From the NCBI RefSeq assembly GCF_026652115.1, contig NZ_JAPPSQ010000019.1, positions 16,829 to 80,828 on the forward strand: a stretch of 64,000 nucleotides of DNA. Direction: 5' to 3'. The notes beneath the pieces are model-generated. The model was given only the letters and a program-made list of their open reading frames with translations. It had not been told where the DNA came from and made no database searches. Positions 1 through 8,503 of the stretch are shown piece by piece. The position numbers and the translations under genes are program-made. Origin of the DNA: Algoriphagus sp. PAP.12. Lineage in GTDB: Bacteria; Bacteroidota; Bacteroidia; Cytophagales; Cyclobacteriaceae. The stretch's first letter is position 1; each line of letters opens with the position of its first letter.

Positions 1-1122
1 GCTTTTGCATTAGGAGCTTTGTTTTTCCATTGGGGATTTACCCCTTATGCAATTTATACGATTCCGGCCCTCGCATTTGGTTTGCTTTATTATAATGGCA
101 AAAACTCTTTTGAATTGGGCTTGATGCTTCGGCCTCTTTTTGGGCAAAAATTGCCAAGGGAATTGAATAATGGATTGGATATGTTTAGCCTTTTTGCAAT
201 GGTTTCAGGAATGGCTGGAGCTCTAGGAGCAGGAATTTTAAGTCTTTCAGGAGGTATTCTTCATTTAATTCCCAATTTATCGCAAGTTTTAGTACAGGTT
301 TTTGTGACCTTCGGAATTGTTTCCACGTTTATCCTTTCTGCCAGTACAGGAATTGAAAAAGGAATCAAAAGGTTATCCCTTTTCAACTTATTCTTTTTCT
401 TGGTCTTTGTTCTAATCTTCTTAATACTTTCAAAAGGCGGGAATTTCATCCAATCGATATTTCTTGGAATTGAAAATTATGGAAAAGAGTTTCTAGATCT
501 GAGTCTTCAATTATCTGGGAAAGGTAATCAATGGACCTATGACTGGTCAGTTTTTAATTTTGCAATGTGGATGGCTTGGGCACCTATGGCAGCTTTATTT
601 TTAGGGAAAATAGCCAAAGGAAGAACTGTCCGGGAATTCATTTTGGTGAATTGCGTTCTACCCGCGATTTTTTGTTTGATTTGGATGGCGGTTTTTGGAG
701 GAAGTACTCTGGAATTTGCAAGTCTGAATCCATCAGCCTATGAAAAAAGTTTTACTGAAAATGGCCCTGAATCAATTATATATCTTCTTTTTCAGGATAT
801 AGGTTTTGAAAATCTATTGACATTCCTATTCCTTGTAGGAATGTTTATTTCTTATGTGACTGCTGCAGATTCCAGTACTGAAGCTATGGCAAGTTTATCT
901 ATGAAAGGTAAAACGAAAGATGTTTTTAAAGTACCATCTGGAATCAAAATAATCTGGGGACTTTTGGTTGGTGCTATAGCTTTTGTAATGATTTTTTACT
1001 CGGGAATAGATGGAGTAAGAATTTTATCTGCTATCGGAGGTTTTCCTGCATTTTTATTCCTAATCCTAATCACTTTGAGCTTAATATTACTTTCAATCAA
1101 TCCTTCGAAATATTTAGATTGA
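1..1122 (+). CDS. BCCT-family transporter, 5' truncated by window edge
   Basis: Sodium- or proton-coupled uptake of betaine, choline or carnitine-type compounds across the inner membrane. The reading frame is open from base 1, so the N-terminus lies outside the window; a TTG at 19 is only an internal codon. The visible 373 codons hold many hydrophobic helices, the FHWGFTPYAIY segment matching the BCCT FHWGxxxWAIY signature, and MAWAPMAALFLGKIAKGRT, matching the family WxSWAPFxGxFxARISRGRT block. A late SYVTAADSSTEAMASL segment matches the conserved TSADS region. The family is clear; the substrate cannot be told from sequence alone. The 3' end overlaps the convergent DUF983 gene by nine bases. 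Confidence 0.9.
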   Translation, partial: AFALGALFFHWGFTPYAIYTIPALAFGLLYYNGKNSFELGLMLRPLFGQKLPRELNNGLDMFSLFAMVSGMAGALGAGILSLSGGILHLIPNLSQVLVQVFVTFGIVSTFILSASTGIEKGIKRLSLFNLFFFLVFVLIFLILSKGGNFIQSIFLGIENYGKEFLDLSLQLSGKGNQWTYDWSVFNFAMWMAWAPMAALFLGKIAKGRTVREFILVNCVLPAIFCLIWMAVFGGSTLEFASLNPSAYEKSFTENGPESIIYLLFQDIGFENLLTFLFLVGMFISYVTAADSSTEAMASLSMKGKTKDVFKVPSGIKIIWGLLVGAIAFVMIFYSGIDGVRILSAIGGFPAFLFLILITLSLILLSINPSKYLD

Positions 1123-1494
1123 ATTTTCCTCTTTGAATTTCAATTTTCCCATTCCATAGAGATAAAGGACCTTGGAGTATCGGAGCATTACAGGAAGTAA
1201 AAATAAATTGATCACCACTATTGTCGTGAGATACATCCAGAGTTCCGGATCAGCCACTAAGATATTGATGGCAACAAAGACAGTAATTACCAAAGCCACT
1301 GAAAACCCATAACTGATGTACATGGCTCCATCATAAAACCGAGGTTCTGGTTGGAAGTTTGCATTGCAACAATCACAGGATTTGTTCATCTCTGTGAGCT
1401 TGTTGAAACTAAAAACTGAAACCGGAAACAAATTCCCTTTTCTACATTGTGGACATTTAGCGCCTAATATAGACGAAACGATTCCTTTGGCCAT
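1114..1494 (-). CDS. DUF983 family small membrane protein
   Basis: A 126-residue protein with an N-terminal zinc-ribbon-like part (CPQCRKG near residue 14 and a second CDCC cluster near residue 40) followed by two membrane helices in the second half (about residues 55-105). This cysteine pattern plus two helices is characteristic of the DUF983 family. Its function is unknown; the cysteine pairs suggest metal binding on the cytoplasmic face. It stands alone, convergent with the BCCT gene. Confidence 0.8.
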   Translation of the reverse strand: MAKGIVSSILGAKCPQCRKGNLFPVSVFSFNKLTEMNKSCDCCNANFQPEPRFYDGAMYISYGFSVALVITVFVAINILVADPELWMYLTTIVVINLFLLPVMLRYSKVLYLYGMGKLKFKEENSI

Positions 1495-1602
1495 ATCTTA
1501 ATTTTTTTTCCGAAAGTATAGATAATCCATTCCTTCGAAAGTGACTTTATTCACAAATGAAAATGATTTTAAAACTCCTTAAGGCAAGGTTTGGAAACTG
1601 AC

Positions 1603-1809
1603 TTAAGATCCCAATTCATCCAACTCGTAATCTTTCCCTTTCCCCCATCTCAAAAGCTCTTCGATTGTATAATATTCCAGAGTCTCTAGGTCTTTTACTT
1701 TGAAATTGTCTCCACTGAGTCTAGACATGATTTCCAATTTACGAACCTCTCCCTGATTGACGAGTAAATACCTCCTACCTACACGGAGATTGTCAAGAGC
1801 TATTGCCAT
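1603..1809 (-). CDS. small conserved-looking protein of unknown function
   Basis: A 68-residue protein with no signal peptide or membrane segment. It is rich in charged residues and looks like a small beta fold: a VGRRYLLVNQGEVRKLEI strand-turn-strand, then YYTIEELLRWGKGKDYEL. Its ATG lies three bases beyond the stop of the DUF4920 lipoprotein gene, which argues for co-transcription and for it being real. I do not recognise the family. Confidence 0.6.
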   Translation of the reverse strand: MAIALDNLRVGRRYLLVNQGEVRKLEIMSRLSGDNFKVKDLETLEYYTIEELLRWGKGKDYELDELGS

Positions 1810-1812
1810 AGA

Positions 1813-2355
1813 TTAAGCTTCTTTTCCTTCAATGATAACTCCCGTAGCCTCAAAAGTGATTTCTCTTTTTGGCTCAGTAATCATTTCAATTTCTTCCTTA
1901 GACTTACCTTGATCTTCTGCATAATGACGTTGGGTATCAACATCTGTCTCAGTCATAGTAGCCACACCTTTCAAAATGATTGGGAATCCTTGGCTATTGG
2001 TAGGAACAAAAAATCCATAATCCTTGAAAGTCACTCTCATACTTTCACCATTTGGCAAATCCATAGTAAACCAACAACCCTTGTTGGTGCAGACTTCCTG
2101 GATTTCTCCCTGAATCGTTGCTTCAACAGAACCTTTCTCCTCTACTTCTTTAATTAAATTTGGAATTTGGGTTAAAAGAATCTTTGGCTCAGCAAAATCT
2201 TCACCATACTTGCCTGGAACTGTTTCTATTTCACCTACTACTTTTCCCATTTTATGGGTTTCTAAATCTGCAAAAGGATCTTGTGATTTAGAAGAACAAG
2301 AAAACAGAATAAATCCTGAAAGTAATAGCGTGTATATCGAAAGTGCCTTTTTCAT
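1813..2355 (-). CDS. DUF4920 domain lipoprotein
   Basis: The chosen start gives MKKALSIYTLLLSGFILFSC, a clean SPII signal with a lipobox ending at Cys20; the longer frame up to 2409 adds a tail with no signal character. The mature part contains the DUF4920 core: a beta-strand-rich region with VCTNKGCWFTM and KDYGFFVP, which resembles an OB-like fold with paired cysteines that might bind metal or form a disulfide. It is expected to be anchored in the periplasm. Function is unknown. It is followed by the 68-residue gene after three bases. Confidence 0.8.
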   Translation of the reverse strand: MKKALSIYTLLLSGFILFSCSSKSQDPFADLETHKMGKVVGEIETVPGKYGEDFAEPKILLTQIPNLIKEVEEKGSVEATIQGEIQEVCTNKGCWFTMDLPNGESMRVTFKDYGFFVPTNSQGFPIILKGVATMTETDVDTQRHYAEDQGKSKEEIEMITEPKREITFEATGVIIEGKEA

Positions 2356-2575
2356 TGTGATTTTTTTCTTAAAAATAATGTAATAGGAATTAACTGAAGT
2401 AATTTTCACCGAAGTTTCTTAAATCAAAAATAGGCCTAATTTTTAAGATAGACCACACAATCGATTGCGAAAATTTAGGCTTAGAAAACTATTTGAAACA
2501 ATTTTGCTAACAAATCTTCCAATTCTTTAACAATGCTGTAATTTTACAGGAGATTCTTATAAATAGACCCTACTC

Positions 2576-4468
2576 ATGCCTCAAACCAAAAAGTTCATCA
2601 TTGATTTTGACAGTACCTTTACTCAGGTAGAAGCTTTGGATATCCTCGGAGAGATTTCCCTTCAAGGTGACCCTAAAGCAAGTGAAAAACTTCAAGCCAT
2701 AAAGGATATTACCGATAAGGGAATGGAAGGCTCGCTGACATTTCGTGAAAGTCTAGAGCAACGATTGGAAATTCTACAAGCTACTCAGGCTCAGATTTCT
2801 GATTTGATAAGTGCGTTGAAGCAAAAAGTATCCAAATCATTTGAGAGAAATAAAGAGTTTCTTCAAGAGAATGCTGAAGATATATTTATTGTTTCCAATG
2901 GATTTAAAGATTTCATCATTCCTATTGTCGGTGAATTTGGCATCAAGAAAGAAAATGTTTTTGCTAATGACTTTGTCTACGACGAAGCTGGCAATATTGT
3001 AGATTTCAATCGAGAAAACCCTCTTTCTAAAAACAACGGAAAAGCTGAAACCATCAAACAAATCAATTTAGATGGTGACATTTATGTAATTGGAGACGGA
3101 TACACAGATTATGAAATCAAGGCTTCAGGTCTTGCTAATAAATTTTATGCTTTCACAGAAAATATTCACAGACCGAAAGTAACTTCCAAAGCAGACCATG
3201 TAGCTCTTAGTTTAGACGAAATATTATATATCAATAATTTGAACAAGAAATTCTCTTACCCAAAAAGCCGAATCAAAGTTCTTCTCCTTGAAAATGTTCA
3301 TCCAATTGGGGTTGAACTGTTGAAAGAGGAAGGGTATCAAGTTGAAGTAGTGGCTTCTGCCATGAACGAAGATGAGCTTTGTGAAAAGATCAAGAATGTT
3401 TCGATTCTTGGTATCCGTTCCAAAACCAATGTGACCAAGAAGGTACTTGATAATGCGAATCGATTGATCTCAATTGGTGCATTTTGTATTGGAACGAATC
3501 AAATTGACTTAGAGACCTGTCAGGAAAAAGGAATTGCGGTATTCAATGCTCCTTTTAGCAACACTAGATCTGTGGTGGAAATGGCAATCGCGGAAATCAT
3601 TTTCTTGATGAGGAACTTCCATGATAAGTCTTTGAGTATGCACCAGACCAAATGGGATAAATCAGCTACTGGAAGTTTTGAAATCCGAGGTAAAAAACTA
3701 GGAATCATAGGATACGGAAATATTGGTGCTCAACTTTCAGTTTTGGCTGAAAACATGGGGATGAATGTTTTCTACTACGATGTAGTTGAAAAGTTAGCTC
3801 TTGGAAATGCGACGAAGCTAGATTCTTTGGATGAGCTATTAAGTACATGTGATGTTATTTCACTCCACGTGGATGGTAGGAAAGACAATAAGTGCCTGAT
3901 TGATGCTGACAAGATCAATAAAATGAAAAAGGGTGCTTACTTAGTAAACTTAAGCCGTGGGCATGTGGTAGAAATCCCAGCATTGAAAGAAGCGATCCTT
4001 TCTGGTCATTTGGCGGGTTGTGCTGTGGATGTATTCCCAGAAGAGCCTAAAAACAATTCAGAACCATTTGTTTCAGAATTGATCGGTCTTCCAAATACAA
4101 TCCTAACCCCACACATCGGAGGAAGTACCTTGGAAGCACAGCAAAATATTGCTCGATTTGTTCCAGGTAAGATCATGGAATATGTAAATACAGGAAACAC
4201 GTTCAACTCCGTGAACTTCCCTAACATTCAACTTCCATTCTTGAAAGATGCCCATAGATTGATTCATATTCACCAGAATGAACCAGGCGTTTTGGCAAAA
4301 ATCAATCAGGTTTTAGCTAATTATGAAATCAATATCAATGGTCAGTATCTGAAGACCAATGAGAAAATCGGTTACGTAATTACAGATATTGATAAGGCCT
4401 ATACTGAAGAAGCAATCGAAGCTTTAAAAGCTATACCGGGTACGATAAGATTTAGAATTCTTTATTAA
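2576..4468 (+). CDS. serA: HAD phosphatase (SerB-like)/D-3-phosphoglycerate dehydrogenase fusion
   Basis: A 630-residue fusion. Residues 1-220 form a HAD phosphatase of phosphoserine-phosphatase type: motif I DFDSTFT (D10, D12), motif II IVSNGF and motif IV GDGYTDYE are all present, so it looks active. Residues about 232-545 are a 2-hydroxyacid dehydrogenase with the NAD-binding GYGNIG loop and the catalytic-histidine segment LTPHIGGST. Residues about 555-630 form an ACT domain for serine or similar feedback. The protein could therefore carry the first and last steps of serine synthesis from 3-phosphoglycerate; the aminotransferase SerC is not in this window. The dehydrogenase and ACT assignment is firm; the phosphoserine specificity of the HAD part is inference. 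A strong terminator follows. Confidence 0.88.
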   Translation: MPQTKKFIIDFDSTFTQVEALDILGEISLQGDPKASEKLQAIKDITDKGMEGSLTFRESLEQRLEILQATQAQISDLISALKQKVSKSFERNKEFLQENAEDIFIVSNGFKDFIIPIVGEFGIKKENVFANDFVYDEAGNIVDFNRENPLSKNNGKAETIKQINLDGDIYVIGDGYTDYEIKASGLANKFYAFTENIHRPKVTSKADHVALSLDEILYINNLNKKFSYPKSRIKVLLLENVHPIGVELLKEEGYQVEVVASAMNEDELCEKIKNVSILGIRSKTNVTKKVLDNANRLISIGAFCIGTNQIDLETCQEKGIAVFNAPFSNTRSVVEMAIAEIIFLMRNFHDKSLSMHQTKWDKSATGSFEIRGKKLGIIGYGNIGAQLSVLAENMGMNVFYYDVVEKLALGNATKLDSLDELLSTCDVISLHVDGRKDNKCLIDADKINKMKKGAYLVNLSRGHVVEIPALKEAILSGHLAGCAVDVFPEEPKNNSEPFVSELIGLPNTILTPHIGGSTLEAQQNIARFVPGKIMEYVNTGNTFNSVNFPNIQLPFLKDAHRLIHIHQNEPGVLAKINQVLANYEININGQYLKTNEKIGYVITDIDKAYTEEAIEALKAIPGTIRFRILY

Positions 4469-4471
4469 TAG

Positions 4472-4496
4472 AAAAAGCTCCAATTGGAGCTTTTTT
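4472..4496 (+). terminator. Rho-independent terminator of the serA fusion
   Basis: A perfect inverted repeat, aaaaagctcc-AATT-ggagcttttt, begins four bases after the serA stop and runs into a T tract. The A-rich left arm could also serve the opposite strand. Confidence 0.85.
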
Positions 4497-4520
4497 TTTG
4501 ATTCTTGGAAGCCTTAATCA

Positions 4521-4964
4521 TTAAGCCTCCAATGCTCTTCTCAGATAGTTGATCTGCCCCAAATGATAATTAAAATGACCATAAAGATGATTTAAAAAGA
4601 AGGCATATGTCATAGGCCTTCCAAATTTTTCATCTGGATACAATTCATCCAATTTTTGATCAGATAACCCTTCCAAGCTACTGGTCACTTGCTTGATGAC
4701 CAAATCGATTTCTTCCAGCATTTTATCTCGACTGACTCCTTTGCCATTAAATTCAAAGTCACGATCTCTGGTATAATCGAATCCGCCCATATCGTTGCAT
4801 ACAAAAGTCCTGATGTTACCTATTAAATGAAGTGCCAAATTGCCAGATGAATTGGTGATTACACCTGTGGTTTTCCAAAGATTTTCTTCGGATTGAAAAG
4901 ATTCCAATTCCTTTTGCAAGCGTTGTAGATCGCGTTCAAAAAGTTCAATTAATGATTTTAACAT
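4521..4964 (-). CDS. DinB-like four-helix metal-binding protein
   Basis: A 147-residue all-helical protein. It carries the DinB/YfiT-superfamily histidine pattern: a histidine in LALHLIGNIRTF near residue 46 and a C-terminal HLYGHFNYHLGQINYLRR block, where the spaced histidines would complete a metal triad. The family includes thiol S-transferases with bacillithiol or similar cofactors and many uncharacterised members. No signal peptide, so cytoplasmic. It lies 32 bases after the start of the muramidase gene in the same direction and may be co-transcribed with it. Confidence 0.8.
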   Translation of the reverse strand: MLKSLIELFERDLQRLQKELESFQSEENLWKTTGVITNSSGNLALHLIGNIRTFVCNDMGGFDYTRDRDFEFNGKGVSRDKMLEEIDLVIKQVTSSLEGLSDQKLDELYPDEKFGRPMTYAFFLNHLYGHFNYHLGQINYLRRALEA

Positions 4965-4996
4965 GATTGGTGATAAACTTTAAATTTGGGTTTTTA

Positions 4997-5818
4997 TTAT
5001 GAATAATGTTGATAAGCTTTTGCCATTTTCTCATCGTATTTGTTTTGCGCTTGAGAAGGTCCATTATAGCAAAGAGCAAACTTAGTCCAATTCAAAGATT
5101 TTAGGTGAACTAAACATCCGAATTTTACTAAATATTTCCCAAAGGCCTCCAGGTGATTTCTCTCATGTTTTTCCATTTCATCAACGAACTCTGAAATGGA
5201 TTCATAACCTAAAGATTCATAATGAAACCCCATAATTTGGTAGCTTCCCCAGGAGCAGGAAGCTAAAGCCGCATCTTTGATCATTGGATTGCCACCTAGG
5301 GAAAGAGCTTTTTCAAGTCTTTCATATTCTCTGGTTCCACCTAAATAATGTTGTTTTGTCCATTTTGGATAGAGAATGTCAGCATTGTTAAAATTGGATA
5401 GAGTGATTGGGTCCACTCCCCTTTTTTTCAATTCTTTCCAAAAAATATGGCCTTCAAAAAGAATCTTGGGTCTTCCATCTATTAAAAAACCTTTGCCACT
5501 ACTTTCTACCTCATTGACAGCTTTCACTGCTGCCAGCTCAAGGCCATGCTGATTTGCGAAGTTGATCAAATCTTGCTCTTCCAAAAATTTGCCTCCAAAG
5601 GCATCAGCAGGATTGGTTCTTTCAATGATTACTGTCCAGGTTTTTATCCCAACCTTTCCATCTACGACAAGATGACTTTTAGTCTGAAAGTCGATGACAG
5701 CTGATTCTGTGTTTTTTCCAAAATAACCTGAAGCTGTGATTTGATAGCCTAATTTTGCCAGGAGCTCCTGTAAAAATGCAACGCTGGAGCCACGGCTACG
5801 ATACTTGATAAAGTCCAT
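4997..5818 (-). CDS. endolysin-like N-acetylmuramidase with peptidoglycan-binding domain
   Basis: A 273-residue predicted murein hydrolase. Residues 1-65 form a PG_binding_1 repeat domain (SRGSSVAFLQELLAKLGY, later GYFGKNTESAVIDFQ). Residues about 80-273 match the DUF3380 N-acetylmuramidase catalytic domain: VKAVNEVESSGKGF carries the catalytic glutamate, followed by RPKILFEGHIFW and SWGSYQIMGFHY. There is no signal peptide, which is typical of phage endolysins or of enzymes delivered by another route. No holin, phage or injection-system gene is nearby. It could be a domesticated phage lysin; the physiological role is unknown. Confidence 0.85.
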   Translation of the reverse strand: MDFIKYRSRGSSVAFLQELLAKLGYQITASGYFGKNTESAVIDFQTKSHLVVDGKVGIKTWTVIIERTNPADAFGGKFLEEQDLINFANQHGLELAAVKAVNEVESSGKGFLIDGRPKILFEGHIFWKELKKRGVDPITLSNFNNADILYPKWTKQHYLGGTREYERLEKALSLGGNPMIKDAALASCSWGSYQIMGFHYESLGYESISEFVDEMEKHERNHLEAFGKYLVKFGCLVHLKSLNWTKFALCYNGPSQAQNKYDEKMAKAYQHYS

Positions 5819-5885
5819 GACATGAAAAATTTTAGTATTCTTCTAAAAGTTACCTCAAGCCTTGGACATTTCCAATAATTGAACC

Positions 5886-7241
5886 TTATTCCCCTTTGTC
5901 TACGACATTCTTTCTGGGACCAAACCTACCTGATTTTTTGGATGTTCCACTTGGCTTCTGCTCTTGAACAGGCTTGGGTTGCTTGTTTTGGGAAAGGCCT
6001 TGTTCGTTACTTCTTTTCTTGAAGTTACCTTTATTCTTTTGGTTAAAAGGCTTCTTTTTGAAATTCCCCTTATTTCCAGATTTTGATTTTTTGGCTTCAC
6101 GACTATAGGAAGGCCCAGTTTCAAATCCTTCTGGCAATGGCAATTGATTCACTTCCATTCCGATTAGATTTTCAATCCTGCTAAACTTATGCTGGTCTTT
6201 AGGATTTACAAAAGTAATAGCCTCTCCTTCTTTATCAGCTCTGGCTGTTCTACCCACTCTATGTACATAATCCTCAGGATCACTTGGTGTGTCAAAATTG
6301 ATGACCAACTCTATACCCACCACATCGATTCCTCTTGAAATGATATCAGTTCCTATCAGAATTTTTACAGATTTATTTTTGAAAGCAGACATGATCTTTT
6401 CACGCTCTACCTGGTCCAAATCTGAGTGAAATGCCTCAATATCAAATTTCTTCCTTAAAGCCCTATAGAGGTTCTTGACTTTTTCCTTTGTTGAAGCAAA
6501 AATGATAACTGCTTCATAAGGTTTTTGCGAAAGAATATTAGCAACCAAATCCTCCTTCTGAGTATCATAAACCGAATAGAAAGATTGTGTAACCCCTTCA
6601 GCAGTCTTCCCAATTGCAATAGAAATCTCTTCAGGCTGATTTAATATCTTCATACTAAACTGCCTGATTTTAGGTGGCATTGTAGCTGAAAACAAAATGG
6701 TTTGGCGGTTTTTGGGTAGGTAATTGACGATTTTCAAAATATCGTCTGAGAATCCCATATCCATCATCCTATCAGCCTCATCCAAAATAAGATGTTTTAA
6801 GCTTTTCAAATTGATCTTTCCTCCAGCCAATAAGGCAATTAATCTACCCGGTGTGGCTACTACAATTTCAGCACCTGTCTCCAAAGCTCTTTTTTGTTGC
6901 TCCCAAACTACACCATCACCACCTCCATAAACTGGAATTGAACTAATACCTAAGAAATAAGCAAAACCTTGAATTTGCTGATCAATTTGAATAGCCAATT
7001 CTCTTGTAGGTGCTAGTATCAAGGTATTGAGAGAACTTGATCCGGATTGACAGATCTTATTCAAAACAGGAAGTATAAAGGCAGCTGTCTTACCTGTTCC
7101 TGTTTGAGCACATGCAATCAAATCTTTGTTTTGAAGGATTACTGGGATAGCCTTTTCCTGAATAGGTGTAGGTTGTTCGAATCCCATAGCATCAAGTCCT
7201 TCTTGAAGAGCAGATTCAAAGTTAAATGAAGAGAAATCCAA
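5886..7241 (-). CDS. DEAD-box ATP-dependent RNA helicase (RhlE-like)
   Basis: A 451-residue superfamily 2 helicase for RNA remodelling in ribosome assembly or RNA decay. All motifs are visible in order: the Q motif GFEQPTPIQ, AQTGTGKT (I), PTRELA (Ia), TPGRL (Ib), DEAD (II), SAT (III), a FASTKEKV segment (IV), GTDIISRGID (V) and HRVGRTAR (VI). The C-terminal tail after about residue 370 is a lysine/asparagine/glutamine-rich disordered stretch, common in RhlE-type enzymes for RNA contact and cold adaptation. It is transcribed divergently from the carboxypeptidase-regulatory-like gene. Confidence 0.93.
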   Translation of the reverse strand: MDFSSFNFESALQEGLDAMGFEQPTPIQEKAIPVILQNKDLIACAQTGTGKTAAFILPVLNKICQSGSSSLNTLILAPTRELAIQIDQQIQGFAYFLGISSIPVYGGGDGVVWEQQKRALETGAEIVVATPGRLIALLAGGKINLKSLKHLILDEADRMMDMGFSDDILKIVNYLPKNRQTILFSATMPPKIRQFSMKILNQPEEISIAIGKTAEGVTQSFYSVYDTQKEDLVANILSQKPYEAVIIFASTKEKVKNLYRALRKKFDIEAFHSDLDQVEREKIMSAFKNKSVKILIGTDIISRGIDVVGIELVINFDTPSDPEDYVHRVGRTARADKEGEAITFVNPKDQHKFSRIENLIGMEVNQLPLPEGFETGPSYSREAKKSKSGNKGNFKKKPFNQKNKGNFKKRSNEQGLSQNKQPKPVQEQKPSGTSKKSGRFGPRKNVVDKGE

Positions 7242-7358
7242 ATTGGGATAATTTTAAAATGAAAAGCTTACGGCATCAGCCTTTTCAAATATAGTGGGAA
7301 TTCGTTCACAAAGCGAATTTGCAAAAGTTTAGTCTGCGAATTCTAGATTTTACGAGCA

Positions 7359-7389
7359 TTGCTTTCACAGGATTATCTATGTAACTTTT
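7359..7389 (+). promoter_or_regulatory. candidate Bacteroidota-type promoter
   Basis: A TTG at 7359-7361 is followed after 20 bases by TAACTTTT at 7382-7389. This matches seven of eight positions of the known Bacteroidota -7 box TAnnTTTG, with its TTTG-like -33 element. It lies 35 bases before the gene at 7425. Seen by eye only. Confidence 0.35.
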
Positions 7390-7424
7390 AAAGAGCTTTT
7401 CTTTATACCCAAATACATCCTCCT

Positions 7425-8489
7425 ATGCAATCTGGACTCTCAATTCGTTTTTTATTTTGTTTTGGCTTCTTTTTAGCTTCAATTCAATTATTTGGACAGG
7501 TTCACAATCTCTCTGGGAAAGTGATTGACTCAGAGTCAAGAAATTTTTTGGATGAGGTCTCTATCACATTAAAGGGGACTCCCTATGGCCGAATCAGCGC
7601 TGCAGGAGGTTTGTTTCAGTTTTCAGAAATTCCAGAAGGTAGGTACACCATTAGCTTCAATTTGGACGGATATAATAAGCTGGAAAAAGTAATTGACATA
7701 AAAGAAGATATAGAGTTAGGAGAAGTCATCCTGACTCGATTTGGTGCTGAGGGATCCGGATCTGCTCTGCAAAAATCCATTCGCTCCAATAACATAGTGG
7801 CCTTGATGAATGATCGTCCCAATTTCGTTGGAGGAAATATGATCATGGGTATTCCGCCAGAGCCTAAAAAAGTTGAAGGGAATAACTATTTAGACACAAA
7901 ATGGAACGCAGCCTCTATCCTACTTTATCGTGATCAACAAATGCTGGAAGGTTTCAGAGTACGATATAATATTGTTTCCAATATGTTTGAGTTGATGGAG
8001 CCTGAAAACAATCTGGTATCAGTGATGCCTGGTCTCCGAAGTCAAAACATCGTCTGGGTGGATTCCACATACAAAGTGCCTCGTTATTTTGTCAATGGAA
8101 TGGACTTTTTGGATGAAGGAGTGCCTATTTCGGGATTTTTCGAAGTATTGGTTGAGGGAGAGCTTCCATTGATGAGAAGGACGATGGCTGTCCTAAAAGA
8201 ATCCAATTATAATGCTGCATTAATGGTTGGTGAAAGAAATGATCAAATCATCAAAAGGAATTATTATTATTACCTTATTGGAAAAGATCTGATAGAAATC
8301 CCGAAAAACAGGAAGAAATTTCACTTGATTTTTGGAGAAAAAGCCCAAGAAATGGAGGATTATGCTGATAATAATAACCTAGATGTCAAACAACCCAGCG
8401 ATATCTTCAAGGTTTTCACCTATTATAATTCACAGTTTCCGGGCTTTGAACCTATCATGAGCCAATTACTTGATGAAACCACCAATTAA
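7425..8489 (+). CDS. exported protein with carboxypeptidase-regulatory-like domain
   Basis: A 354-residue protein with a signal peptide (residues 1-25, hydrophobic FLFCFGFFLASIQLF, ending at GQ). Residues about 28-110 form a CarboxypepD_reg-like beta-sandwich (LSGKVIDSES, then VSITLKGTPYGRISAAGGLF), as found at the start of TonB receptors, here without a barrel. The remaining 240 residues contain a region of unknown type. It is expected in the periplasm or on the outer membrane. The next gene, an exported gamma-glutamyltransferase, follows after 14 bases, so they form an operon. Confidence 0.75.
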   Translation: MQSGLSIRFLFCFGFFLASIQLFGQVHNLSGKVIDSESRNFLDEVSITLKGTPYGRISAAGGLFQFSEIPEGRYTISFNLDGYNKLEKVIDIKEDIELGEVILTRFGAEGSGSALQKSIRSNNIVALMNDRPNFVGGNMIMGIPPEPKKVEGNNYLDTKWNAASILLYRDQQMLEGFRVRYNIVSNMFELMEPENNLVSVMPGLRSQNIVWVDSTYKVPRYFVNGMDFLDEGVPISGFFEVLVEGELPLMRRTMAVLKESNYNAALMVGERNDQIIKRNYYYYLIGKDLIEIPKNRKKFHLIFGEKAQEMEDYADNNNLDVKQPSDIFKVFTYYNSQFPGFEPIMSQLLDETTN

Positions 8490-8503
8490 ACCATTACCCC
8501 ATT

